Source: Sphingomonas sp. 67-36
GTDB taxonomy: Bacteria > Pseudomonadota > Alphaproteobacteria > Sphingomonadales > Sphingomonadaceae
NCBI GenBank assembly: GCA_001897375.1
Contig: MKSU01000010.1
Coordinates: 86,312 to 150,311 of the forward strand
Direction of reading: 5' to 3'
DNA: 64,000 bases
The notes under the pieces were generated by a model. That model saw nothing but the letters and a program-made list of their open reading frames with translations, had not been told where the DNA came from and made no database searches. Position numbers and translations under genes: made by a program. Numbering within the stretch: the first letter of the stretch is position 1; each line of letters starts with the position of its first letter. This document shows, one piece after another, positions 27,157-35,782 of the stretch.

Positions 27157-28464
27157 ATGACGATGATCGACCGGCGCGGCGCGATCGGCGCTCTGGCCGG
27201 CGGCGCGGCGGCGGCGGCGCTTCCCGCGAGGGCGGCGGCGAAATCCGGCTTCCTGTGGGGCGCGGCGACCGCCGGGCATCAGGTGGAGGGCAATAACGTC
27301 AACGCCGATATCTGGCTGCTGGAGCAGGTGAGGCCGACCATCTTCGTCGAGCCGTCCGGCGACGCGTGCGACAGCCTCAACCGCTGGCGCGAGGATGTCG
27401 CGCTGGTGAAGGCGCTGGGGCTGAACTGCTATCGCTTCTCGGTCGAATGGTCGCGGATCGAGCCGGCGCCGGGGCAGTTCAGCCAGGCCTATCTCGATCA
27501 TTATGCGCGCATGGTCGATCATTGCCGCGACCAGGGGATCGCGCCGGTCGTCACGCTCAACCATTTCACCTGCCCGCGCTGGTTCGCGGCGGCCGGCGGA
27601 TGGCTCCAGCAGGATGCGCCGGAACTGTTCGCGCGCTATTGCGGCAAGGTGGCGGGCGCGATGGCGGCGGGGATGAGCCATGCGCTGACCTTCAACGAGC
27701 CGAACGGGCCGCTCGCCGAGCCGTGGTCGCTCAACCCGCCCACGGCGGCGGTGCGCGCACGGGTGGCGGCGAGCGTCGCGGCGGCGGCGAAGGCGAGCGG
27801 GTCGGACCGCTTCTCGCTGCTCAACGGCGGCGATCCCGAGCCGATGATCCCGGGCATCACCGCCGCGCACGTCAAGGCGCGGGAGGCGATCCGTGCTGCG
27901 CGCGACGACCTGCCGATCGGCATGAGCCTCGCGCTGCCCGACGACGTGGCGGTCGGCGCGGACAGCGCGATCGAGCGCAAGCGCGCCGCCGTCTACGGCC
28001 CGTTCTTCGCGGTGATGGACAAGGACGATTTCGTCGGCGTCCAGACCTATGAGCGCCGCTATATCGGCCGCGAGCGCGAGGTTCCGCCGCCGCCGGGCAC
28101 GCCGCGCCGCGCGAACGGCGCGGAATGGTTCCCGGCCGCCGTCGGCAACGCCGTCCGCTATGCGCACAAGGCGACCGGCAAGCCGGTGATGGTCACGGAG
28201 AACGGCATCGAGGCGAGCGACGATGCCGATCGCGCGCGCTTCATCCCGGAAGCGGTCGCCTCGGTCGAGGCGGCGATGCGCGACGGGGTGCCCGTGCTCG
28301 GCTATATCCACTGGTCGCTGCTCGACAATTTCGAGTGGATCAGGGGCTATGGCCCCAAGTTCGGGCTGGTCGCGGTCGATCGCACGACCTTCAAGCGCAC
28401 GCCCAAGCCCAGCGCGCGGGTGTTGAGCCGGATCGCCCGCGCGGGCGGGACGGCGCGGGCATGA
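27157..28464 (+). CDS. Exported glycoside hydrolase family 1 enzyme
   Basis: 435 residues. A Tat-like signal (MTMIDRRGAIGALAGGAAAAA, RR followed by hydrophobic stretch) and then a complete GH1 barrel from FLWGAATAGHQVEG. The acid/base Glu lies in TFNEPNGP (E181) and the nucleophile in VTENGIE (E348), with DNFEWIRGYGPKFGLVAVD near the end. GH1 members cleave beta-glucosides, beta-galactosides or 6-phospho forms; no phosphate-binding motif is evident. ATG follows the previous stop by one base. It would remove a beta-linked sugar from the substrate before or after trehalase acts. Confidence 0.9.
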   Translation: MTMIDRRGAIGALAGGAAAAALPARAAAKSGFLWGAATAGHQVEGNNVNADIWLLEQVRPTIFVEPSGDACDSLNRWREDVALVKALGLNCYRFSVEWSRIEPAPGQFSQAYLDHYARMVDHCRDQGIAPVVTLNHFTCPRWFAAAGGWLQQDAPELFARYCGKVAGAMAAGMSHALTFNEPNGPLAEPWSLNPPTAAVRARVAASVAAAAKASGSDRFSLLNGGDPEPMIPGITAAHVKAREAIRAARDDLPIGMSLALPDDVAVGADSAIERKRAAVYGPFFAVMDKDDFVGVQTYERRYIGREREVPPPPGTPRRANGAEWFPAAVGNAVRYAHKATGKPVMVTENGIEASDDADRARFIPEAVASVEAAMRDGVPVLGYIHWSLLDNFEWIRGYGPKFGLVAVDRTTFKRTPKPSARVLSRIARAGGTARA

Positions 28465-29429
28465 TGCGCCGCGCGGCGACGCTCCTCGCCGGGATCGCGC
28501 TGGTCGCGGGCGCCGCCGACGCGCAGCAACTCCGCCTGTGGTCCGACACCGTCTCGCCCGGGGCCAGAGCGGCGCTGGCGGCCGAGGCGGCACGCCCGCC
28601 GGCGGGCCCGACGCCCGAGGCGCAGCGCGCGCCCATCGACGTGGTGCAGCGCGATCTCGGCGGCCGCCGCCTCGCGCGCTATCGCGTGACGATGAAGGAG
28701 GATGTCGTCGCCGGCGTGCCGGTGCGGATCTTCTCGCCGCCGGGCAAGGCGAAAGGCGGCGCGGTGCTGATGAACCTGCACGGCGGCGGCTTCGTCACCG
28801 ATGCCGGCTCGATCACCGAGAATGTCGCGATCGCCGCGCTGACCGGCTATCGCGTGGTGGCGGTGCGCTACCGGCTCGCCCCGGAACATCCCTTTCCGGC
28901 GGCGCTGGACGATGCGCTGGCGGTGTATCGCGCGCTGCTGAAACAGGCGCCGGGCGGGCGGATCGGGGTTTACGGCACGTCGGCCGGCGCGATCCTCTCC
29001 GCCGAACTGGTCGCGCGGCTGCGCGCGGCGCATCTGCCGCAACCGGCGGCGCTGGGCTTCTTCTCCGGCACCGCCGATTTCGGCGCGACGGGAGACAGCG
29101 TTTCGCTGTTCGCGAACCCGGCGGCGCTCGCCGCGGTCACGAGCGCCTATCTCGGCGGCACCGATCCGGCCACGCCGGGGCTGTCCCCCGCGCGCGGCGA
29201 CCTCAAGGGCTGGCCGGCGACGCTGTGCGTCGCCAGCACGCGCGATTTCCTGCTGAGCGCGACCGCCGGCTTCTGCCGCAAGCTCGACGCCGCCGGGGTC
29301 GATGCGCGGCTGGTGGTGTTCGACGGCCTGCCGCACGCCTTCTGGGCTTATATCGACGCGCCCGAGAGCGACGAGGCGATGGCCGCCATGGCCCGCTTCC
29401 TGTCGGCGCGACTGGAGGGAAGGAAATGA
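28461..29429 (+). CDS. Exported HSL-type esterase 1
   Basis: 322 residues from ATG 28461, overlapping the GH1 stop (ATGATG/TGA; the second ATG also fits). Short signal peptide ending GAADA. Hormone-sensitive-lipase (family IV) esterase: oxyanion motif NLHGGGFVTDAG, nucleophile GVYGTSAGA, acid in ASTRDFLLS, catalytic His in DGLPHAFWAY, and RYRLAPEHPFPAAL. It would remove acyl groups from a carbohydrate or phenolic ester. A paralogue follows immediately; the pair suggests a multiply acylated substrate. Confidence 0.88.
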   Translation: MMRRAATLLAGIALVAGAADAQQLRLWSDTVSPGARAALAAEAARPPAGPTPEAQRAPIDVVQRDLGGRRLARYRVTMKEDVVAGVPVRIFSPPGKAKGGAVLMNLHGGGFVTDAGSITENVAIAALTGYRVVAVRYRLAPEHPFPAALDDALAVYRALLKQAPGGRIGVYGTSAGAILSAELVARLRAAHLPQPAALGFFSGTADFGATGDSVSLFANPAALAAVTSAYLGGTDPATPGLSPARGDLKGWPATLCVASTRDFLLSATAGFCRKLDAAGVDARLVVFDGLPHAFWAYIDAPESDEAMAAMARFLSARLEGRK

Positions 29430-30484
29430 ACCGATCGCTCGCGGCGCTGGCCGCGTTTTCGCTCGCCGCGCCGGCGGCGGTGCAGATCGCCGTGCCGGCG
29501 GCGGTGCAGATCGCCGTGCCGGCGTTCAACCTGCCGATGTCGAACCAGCTCAGCCCGGAGGCGCTGAAGGTGCTGGAGCGGATGAAGGCCGCCACCGCAC
29601 CGCCCGCGATCGAGGGCGACGTCGCGAAGCAGCGCGCCTTCTACCAGAAATACAATGATGACCGGCTGGCGGAGATGCGCCGCCATTTCGCGACGCGCGA
29701 GACGCATATGACGATGGGCGGCGTGGCGGTCGACGTGGTCGAGCCGAAGGCCGGCATCGCGCCGGGCAACGCGCAGCGCGTGCTGATCAACGTGCACGGC
29801 GGCGGCTTCATGTGGGGCGCGGGGAGCGGCGCGCTGGTCGAGGCGATCCCGATCGCCGCGACGATGCGGGTTAAGGTGGTGACGGTCGATTACCGGCTCG
29901 CGCCCGAGCATCGCTACCCGGCGGCGTCGGAGGACGTGACGGCGGTCTATCGCGAACTGCTCAGAAGCTATCGGGCGGAGAATATCGGCATCTACGGCTG
30001 TTCGGCCGGCGGGGTGATCACCGCGCAGGCGACCGCGTGGATCGCCTCGAAGGGATTGCCGCGCCCCGGCGCGCTCGGCACCTTCTGCGGCACCGGCGCG
30101 CCGTTTTCGGGGGACAGCCCGTATCTCGCGGGGCCGATCACCGGCGGCGCGGCGCTGCCCGCGCCCGCGCTGCCCCCGGTGCTGCCGGTTTCGTACATGG
30201 CGGGCGTGCCGGCGAGCGACCCGCTCGCCTATCCGCTGACCTCGGCGGACGAGATCAGGGCGATGCCGCCGACGCTGCTGCTGGCGGGCGGGCGTGATTT
30301 CGCGGTCAGCGCGCTGACGCTGGCGCATCGCCGCCTTGCCGCCGCCGGGATGGAAAGCGAGCTGCAAGTGTTCGACGGCCTGCCGCACGCCTTCTTCGTC
30401 TGGCCCGACATGCCGGAATCGACCGAGGCGTTCGCGACGATCGCGCGCTTCTTCGATCGCCATCTGGGGCGCCGCCCGCGCTGA
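29426..30484 (+). CDS. Exported HSL-type esterase 2
   Basis: 352 residues, overlapping esterase 1 by 4 bases. HSL family: NVHGGGFMWGAG, DYRLAPEHRYPAASED, nucleophile GIYGCSAGG, acid LAGGRDFAVS and His DGLPHAFFVW. The N-terminal export signal contains a perfect in-frame 24-bp duplication that doubles AAVQIAVP, extending the hydrophobic core. Compared with esterase 1 it has an extra N-terminal helical segment (LSPEALKVLERMKAATAPP). Substrate unknown; context as for its neighbour. Confidence 0.87.
   Translation: MNRSLAALAAFSLAAPAAVQIAVPAAVQIAVPAFNLPMSNQLSPEALKVLERMKAATAPPAIEGDVAKQRAFYQKYNDDRLAEMRRHFATRETHMTMGGVAVDVVEPKAGIAPGNAQRVLINVHGGGFMWGAGSGALVEAIPIAATMRVKVVTVDYRLAPEHRYPAASEDVTAVYRELLRSYRAENIGIYGCSAGGVITAQATAWIASKGLPRPGALGTFCGTGAPFSGDSPYLAGPITGGAALPAPALPPVLPVSYMAGVPASDPLAYPLTSADEIRAMPPTLLLAGGRDFAVSALTLAHRRLAAAGMESELQVFDGLPHAFFVWPDMPESTEAFATIARFFDRHLGRRPR
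29474..29521 (+). repeat. Perfect tandem 24-bp duplication in signal-peptide coding region
   Basis: Bases 29474-29497 are repeated exactly at 29498-29521, in frame, encoding AAVQIAVP twice within the signal peptide of esterase 2. Exact identity, including third positions, points to a recent slippage duplication. Confidence 0.9.
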
Positions 30485-31707
30485 TGCGGACGCGCACCAT
30501 CATTGCGCTGGCGCTGGGATATGCGTTGCTCGGCATCCTGATGAACAGCGTCGGGGTGGTGATCCTGCAATCGATCCGCCATTTCGACGCGACCAAGCCG
30601 ATGGGATCGACGCTGGAGGCGTGCAAGGACCTGTCGGTGGTCGCGGCAAGCTTCCTGCTGGCGACGCGCATCCCCGCCTTCGGCTATCGCCGCACGCTGA
30701 TGGCGGTGATGGCCGCGATGGCGCTGGCCTGCGTGGCGGCATCCTTCGCCAATGCCTTCGCCGCGATGCAATTGCTGTTCGTGGCGACCGGGCTGTCGTT
30801 CGGCGCGGCGAAGGTGGCGACCTATGCGGCGATCGGTCTCGTCGCGCGCGACGCGGACGATCATGCCGCCGTCACCGGGCAGATCGAGGGCGTGTTCATG
30901 ATCGGGCTGCTGGCCGGCGTGTGGCTGTTCGGCGCGTTCGTAGCGCGCGATGCGGACGGCGGGTCGTGGCTGGGCGTCTATCGCGTGCTGGCGGCGGGCT
31001 TCGCACTGGTCGCGCTGGCGTGGCTGGCGGTGCCGCTCGACGAGCGCGGGGCGACCGCGCCGGAGGCCGCGCGCGCCGGCTGGCGGCAGATGGCGACGCT
31101 GGCCGCGCTGCCGGTCACGATCGCCGTGCTCGCGGCGCTATTCCTCTACGTGCTGATCGAGCAGGGGGTGGGGAGCTGGCTGCCGACCTTCAACAACGAG
31201 GTGCTGCGCCTGCCGCCCGCGATGAGCGTGGAGATGTCCAGCATCTATGTCGGCGCGCTCGCATTCGGGCGGTTCGCGTCCGCGCCGCTGTTCCGCCGGT
31301 TCGGCTGGCTGGCGGTGCTGCTCGGCTGTGTGACGGGGGCGGCGGCGCTGATGGCGGTCGCCCTGCCGCTGGCACGCGGCGTGGACGCCAGCGCGGCGCG
31401 AGGATGGGCGGATGCGCCGCCCGCCGCCTTCCTCTTTCCGCTGATCGGGGTGATGCTCGCGCCGATCTATCCCACGATCTGTTCCGTCGCGCTGAGCGGC
31501 CTCGCACAAGGGCGGCAGGCGGCGCTGATGGGGCTGATCGTGATCTTCTCCGCGCTCGGCGGGACGCTCGGCTCGCTGATCGTCAGCCTGATGTTCCAGC
31601 ACGCGCCGGGCCGATATGTCTTCTACATCCTGCTGCTGCCGCTCGCGCTGATCGGCGCGATCCTGCCCGTCATCCGGCGACGGCAGGCGCGCGAGGTGGC
31701 GGCATGA
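30484..31707 (+). CDS. MFS transporter, sugar type
   Basis: 407 residues with about 12 hydrophobic helices and the central cytoplasmic loop typical of the major facilitator superfamily. It starts at an ATG overlapping the previous TGA (TGATG) and its end overlaps trehalase by 4 bases. The position between periplasmic hydrolases and a cytoplasmic trehalase suggests it carries trehalose or a deacylated derivative across the inner membrane. Similarity to the FucP/glucose-galactose type is suggested by IVIFSALGGTLGSLIVSLMF but is not firm. Confidence 0.85.
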   Translation: MRTRTIIALALGYALLGILMNSVGVVILQSIRHFDATKPMGSTLEACKDLSVVAASFLLATRIPAFGYRRTLMAVMAAMALACVAASFANAFAAMQLLFVATGLSFGAAKVATYAAIGLVARDADDHAAVTGQIEGVFMIGLLAGVWLFGAFVARDADGGSWLGVYRVLAAGFALVALAWLAVPLDERGATAPEAARAGWRQMATLAALPVTIAVLAALFLYVLIEQGVGSWLPTFNNEVLRLPPAMSVEMSSIYVGALAFGRFASAPLFRRFGWLAVLLGCVTGAAALMAVALPLARGVDASAARGWADAPPAAFLFPLIGVMLAPIYPTICSVALSGLAQGRQAALMGLIVIFSALGGTLGSLIVSLMFQHAPGRYVFYILLLPLALIGAILPVIRRRQAREVAA

Positions 31708-33230
31708 CGCTCGCCCCGCCGCCCTCGGCGCTGTTCGGCCCATTGTTCGAGGCGGTGCAGCGCGCGCGTCTCCATGCCGATTCCAAGACGTTCGCCGACG
31801 CCGTGCCGCGCCGCGCGCCGGCCGCCATCCTTGCCGACTGGCTCGCCGCGCCGGTTCGCGATGCCACCGCGCTCAGGACGTTCGTCGTCGCCAATTTCGA
31901 ATTGCCGCCGGAGCGAGGAGAACTCTCCGCTGGCATGGAGGAACTGGCCGACCATATCGCGCGGCTGTGGCCGTGGCTGACCCGGCCGCCGCTGGTAACG
32001 CGCGAAGGGGAATCGGCGCTGGCGGTGGCGCGGCGCCATGTCGTGCCCGGCGGACGCTTCCGCGAGCTTTATTACTGGGACAGCTATTTCACGATGCTCG
32101 GCCTCGTCCGTTCGGGGCGGCAGGATCTGGTTGAGGACATGATCGCGGTGTTCGGCGATCTGCTCGACAGCTACGGCCATATCCCGAACGGCACGCGCAG
32201 CTATTATCTGTCGCGCTCGCATCCGCCGGTCTTCTACCTGATGGCGGCCTTGTCGCGGGACGGATCGGCGGCGGCGCGGCGCGGGCGGCTGGAATGGATG
32301 CGGATCGAGCATCGCTTCTGGATGGCGGGGGAGGAGAATCTGGCCCCCGGCGACGCGCATCGCCGCGTGGCGCGGCTCCCCGACGGCAACCTGCTCAACC
32401 GCTATTGGGACGACCGCCCCGCGCCGCGCGACGAATCCTGGCGCGAGGACGTCGCGCTGGCCGAAGCCAATCCGGGACGCAACGCGAGCGCCTTGTGGCG
32501 CGAGTTGCGCGCCGGAGCGGAGAGCGGCTGGGATTTCAGCTCGCGCTGGCTGGACGATCCGGCCGACCTCGCCTCGATCCGCACCACCAGCCTGCTGCCG
32601 ATCGACCTCAACAGCCTGCTGCACGGGCTGGAGCGCGCGATCGCGACAGCGGCGGACGAACTGGGCGAGGCGCAAACGGCGGCGCTGTTCGCCGCCCGCG
32701 CGGCGGCGCGCGGCGCCGCGATCGAGAAGCACCTGTGGAACGATGCGCGGGGCTATTACGCCGATCACGATCTGGCCCGTGGCCGGGTCGACGAACGGCT
32801 GACCGGCGCGAGCGCTTTTCCCCTGTTCTGCGGCGTCGCGCGGCCGGATCGCGCGCGTCGGACGGCGGAGTCGCTCGCGGGCCTGCTGCGGCCCGGCGGG
32901 CTGCTGGCGACGGCGGTCCATTCCGGGCAGCAATGGGATGCGCCGAACGGCTGGGCGCCGCTGCAATGGATCGCGGTGGAGGGGCTGCGCGCCTATGGCT
33001 GCGACGCACTGGCGGCGGACGTCGCCGGCCGCTGGGTCGCGATGGTCGAGGCGACCTATCGCGAAACCGGGCTGCTGTTCGAGAAATATGACGTGGAGAC
33101 ATGCCGCGGCGGCGGCGGCGGCGAATATGCACCGGTCACCGGCTTCGGCTGGACCAACGGGGTGACGCTGGCGCTAATGGAGCAAGGTCGCGCCCGAAAC
33201 GATCGGGAGGGAGAGAGGCGTTGCGGATGA
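31704..33230 (+). CDS. treF: Trehalase (GH37), cytoplasmic type
   Basis: 508 residues, no signal peptide. Both trehalase signatures are present: PGGRFRELYYWDSYFTMLG at about residue 115 and QWDAPNGWAPLQW at about residue 409; the Gly-rich GGGGGEYAPVTGFGWTNGV near the C-terminus is also typical. It hydrolyses trehalose to two glucose molecules in the cytoplasm. Last gene of the LacI-controlled operon, overlapping the MFS gene. This enzyme gives the strongest hint to the operon's substrate. I use treF for the cytoplasmic form by absence of a signal only. Confidence 0.93.
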   Translation: MTLAPPPSALFGPLFEAVQRARLHADSKTFADAVPRRAPAAILADWLAAPVRDATALRTFVVANFELPPERGELSAGMEELADHIARLWPWLTRPPLVTREGESALAVARRHVVPGGRFRELYYWDSYFTMLGLVRSGRQDLVEDMIAVFGDLLDSYGHIPNGTRSYYLSRSHPPVFYLMAALSRDGSAAARRGRLEWMRIEHRFWMAGEENLAPGDAHRRVARLPDGNLLNRYWDDRPAPRDESWREDVALAEANPGRNASALWRELRAGAESGWDFSSRWLDDPADLASIRTTSLLPIDLNSLLHGLERAIATAADELGEAQTAALFAARAAARGAAIEKHLWNDARGYYADHDLARGRVDERLTGASAFPLFCGVARPDRARRTAESLAGLLRPGGLLATAVHSGQQWDAPNGWAPLQWIAVEGLRAYGCDALAADVAGRWVAMVEATYRETGLLFEKYDVETCRGGGGGEYAPVTGFGWTNGVTLALMEQGRARNDREGERRCG

Positions 33231-33312
33231 TGACGGAGCTGCCATCGGCGGCGCACCCGTCCCGTCGATGCCGTTGCCGCCCGTTGCCAGTCACGCGCGC
33301 GGCAGCGCTCGC

Positions 33313-33600
33313 TCATCTCATGGATTCCGCTTCGACCTGCACGCCGAACGAATTGAGCATGATCGAGACCATCACATATTCACTCGCGTGAAGACGACAT
33401 CCATCATCTGCCGCTCGGTGACATGCCGGGCGAGCGCAGCCCGGTTCGCGTCGTTGACGAAATGGTCGGCGACAATATCGTCCACGCGCGGATCAGCGCA
33501 GCCTCGCGCGCGGGCCAGCCGCCTGGCGATCCGTAGCGGATGCGCGCCAGCTCGTTTTCGCTGGCCGCCGGACGTCGAGTAGCTGCGGCACGAAGCGACA
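33313..33600 (-). pseudogene. Remnant of a carboxymuconolactone decarboxylase-family gene
   Basis: Reading the minus strand from about 33600, three frames in turn give conserved pieces of the CMD family: ENELARIRYGSPGGWPAREA, then DDIVADHFVNDANRAALARH followed by VTERQMMDVVFT, then EYVMVSMILNSFGVQ and a stop at 33313-33315. Two frameshifts (near 33487 and 33390) separate them, and the N-terminal half is missing. The gene is dead. It sits between trehalase and ctaG, so the adjacent gap of almost 400 bases is gene debris rather than regulatory DNA. Confidence 0.8.
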
Positions 33601-33625
33601 GGTGTCGGCTGTTGCGCCAGGCCGC

Positions 33626-34666
33626 TCAGCAATGCGGGTCGGCGCAGCGGGACAGCATGTACAGCCGCAAGTTCTCGCGCCGGTTGACGCGATAGGCGCC
33701 GGTGACGACGCCGCATACGGCGGCGAAGATCAGCAGCGCGAAGCTGGCGAGTCCGATCGCCATCCGCTTGTTCTTCGGCTCGGCCATCGCGCGCAGCGCT
33801 CGCCCGGTCTGCGGATAGAGCAGGATCGCGGAATTGGACGGCGACCATTGCGTACGCTTCAGGTCCATCCGCGTCTCGTGGCGGCCCCACATGTCGATCA
33901 CCACGATCATCGCGAGCAGCGAGAGCAGCGCGCTCGGCACCCAGATCATGAAACCGCCGCGCTGCTCGTCGACGATCGGCGCGATCATCGCCAACTGCTC
34001 GGTCGCGGCATAGGCCGGATACAGCACATTGCTCTTGACCGTGAGATAGGCGCCGAGGAGGATCTGCGCGAGGATCGCCAGCCAGATCATCATCAGCCGC
34101 TCGCCGTGGCTCACGCCCAATGGCGCCGGCCTGCGCCCGGCGATCCGGCTCCAGAACAGCAGGCCGCTGAGCAGCAGGCTGAGATGCATCGCCAGCCCGA
34201 TCGCGGCGTTGTCCAGGGCGGCGGACTGGAGGGCGGGAAGCTCCCAGAGATAGAAGGTGCCGACATAGAGCAGCAGGGCGATGGCCGGATGGGAGAGGAT
34301 CGGCCATGCTCGCCGCGTGGCGGGGGCGAGCAGCGCCGGCCGCAGGACGCGCCGCCGCAGCGATTGCGGGAGGCCGGCGACCAGCGTGCCGGCGGGCCGC
34401 GCCATCGCGATCAGGATCGGCGTGGCGATCCGCGCCACGATGATGCTGATCTGATGCACGTAGAACAATTCGTGCGCCCATTCCGCGAACGGCCATTGCA
34501 GCGACAGGAACAGCATCGCCAGCCCCGCCGCGAAGGCGTAGTGACGCAGCATATCGGCCCGCCGGTGGCTTGCCGCGCGCCGCCGCAAGCCCCGCAGATA
34601 GATCAGGGCGACCAGCAGGATCGGCACGCCGCCCGCCACGAAGAAGAGGGGGCCGGGAAGAGTCAT
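33626..34666 (-). CDS. CtaG-type cytochrome c oxidase assembly protein 1
   Basis: 346-residue multi-pass membrane protein of the caa3_CtaG family (PF09678 type). About seven to nine helices, with conserved HQISIIVARIATPILIAMA, LWELPALQSAALDN and RGGFMIWVPSALLS. These proteins help insert copper or heme into terminal oxidases. Start chosen at ATG 34666 (MTLPGPLFF); the frame remains open upstream but through unlikely sequence. A final helix after GRALRAMAEPKNKRM is extra to the family core. Divergent from a second CtaG homologue and near SCO, so an oxidase-maturation cluster, though no oxidase subunit genes are in view. Confidence 0.85.
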   Translation of the reverse strand: MTLPGPLFFVAGGVPILLVALIYLRGLRRRAASHRRADMLRHYAFAAGLAMLFLSLQWPFAEWAHELFYVHQISIIVARIATPILIAMARPAGTLVAGLPQSLRRRVLRPALLAPATRRAWPILSHPAIALLLYVGTFYLWELPALQSAALDNAAIGLAMHLSLLLSGLLFWSRIAGRRPAPLGVSHGERLMMIWLAILAQILLGAYLTVKSNVLYPAYAATEQLAMIAPIVDEQRGGFMIWVPSALLSLLAMIVVIDMWGRHETRMDLKRTQWSPSNSAILLYPQTGRALRAMAEPKNKRMAIGLASFALLIFAAVCGVVTGAYRVNRRENLRLYMLSRCADPHC

Positions 34667-34789
34667 GGCCCTAGCCCCTAGGCCGCGCGAATATGACGGT
34701 CCAATGAAAATCCCGTCATCTTTCGCCGCTTGGTCATGGACTTCCGAAGGTCTAGCAAAAGCGCCGAGAGGCAGGTCGAGTCGCCCGTC

Positions 34790-35776
34790 ATGACAGATAT
34801 CCGTGGCCGATCCGGTCCGCTTTCCCCGGAGTTGCTCGCGTCGACGGACGTGCGCGCGGCGCTCGCGCTGGCGGCGGCGAGCATGGTCTTGTGGTGGCTG
34901 TGCCGCTTCCACGCCGCCGCGCTTCCCGCGATCGCGCCGTGGGACTTCTCGTTCTCGTGGTTCTTCGCCACGACTTTCCCGCTGTGGTGGTACTGGCGCG
35001 GGCTGCGCGCGACCGAACTGGCGGAGCGCCCGTCGCGATGGCGCTCGGCGGCGTTCCTGATCGGCATGGCCGCGATCTACATCGTGCTCCAGACGCGGTT
35101 CGAATATCTCGCCGAGCACATGTTCTTCCTGAACCGGCTTCAGCATGTGGTGATGCACCATCTGGGGCCGTTCTTCATCGCGCTCGCCTGGCCGTGGCCG
35201 ACGATCCTGCGCGGGATGCCGGAACGGGTGCGGCGGCTGGCGCTCGCGCCGCCGGTGCTGCGTTTCCTCCATATCGTCCGCCAGCCGCTGCTCGCCGCGT
35301 TCCTGTTCGTCGGCCTGATCGCGCTGTGGCTGGTGCCAGCGATCCACTTTCGCGCGATGATCGACCCCCGGCTCTATCTGGTGATGAACTGGTCGATGGT
35401 GGGCGACGGCGTGCTGTTCTGGAGCGTCGTGCTCGACCGGCGTGATCGCGCGCGGGCCGGGATATCCTTCGGGATGCGCGCGGCGCTGGCCATCGGGGTG
35501 ATGTTCCCCCAGATCCTGATCGGCGCGATCATCGCGCTGTCGCGCCACGATCTCTATGGCTTCTATGCGTGGTGCGGCCGCATCTATCCCGGCATCGGCG
35601 CGCTGGACGATCAGGCCTATGGCGGGCTGATCATCTGGATTCCGCCGGCGATGATGAGCGTCGCGTCGCTGCTGCTCGTGCTCGATGCGCTGCGCCGCGC
35701 CGAGGAGAAGGCGGAGAAGCAGAGGACGCCGGGCGGCGGCGCCCGGATATCGGCATCGAGCTGGACGGGGCGCTGA
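34790..35776 (+). CDS. CtaG-type cytochrome c oxidase assembly protein 2
   Basis: 328 residues from ATG 34790 (an upstream ATG at 34736 is possible). Multi-pass membrane protein with family motifs HVVMHHLGPFFIALAWPWP and YGGLIIWIPPAMMS, equivalent to the blocks in its divergent neighbour, but distinct in sequence. Its 3' end nearly abuts the convergent SCO gene. Predicted role: copper handling for a terminal oxidase. The presence of two non-identical CtaG proteins suggests specialisation. Confidence 0.85.
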   Translation: MTDIRGRSGPLSPELLASTDVRAALALAAASMVLWWLCRFHAAALPAIAPWDFSFSWFFATTFPLWWYWRGLRATELAERPSRWRSAAFLIGMAAIYIVLQTRFEYLAEHMFFLNRLQHVVMHHLGPFFIALAWPWPTILRGMPERVRRLALAPPVLRFLHIVRQPLLAAFLFVGLIALWLVPAIHFRAMIDPRLYLVMNWSMVGDGVLFWSVVLDRRDRARAGISFGMRAALAIGVMFPQILIGAIIALSRHDLYGFYAWCGRIYPGIGALDDQAYGGLIIWIPPAMMSVASLLLVLDALRRAEEKAEKQRTPGGGARISASSWTGR

Positions 35777-35782
35777 AGCGCC

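Noticed and set aside
33372-34496. 374-codon minus-strand frame overlapping ctaG1
   Set aside because: Its N-terminal part is a shadow of ctaG1 in another frame; only its last piece belongs to the CMD pseudogene.
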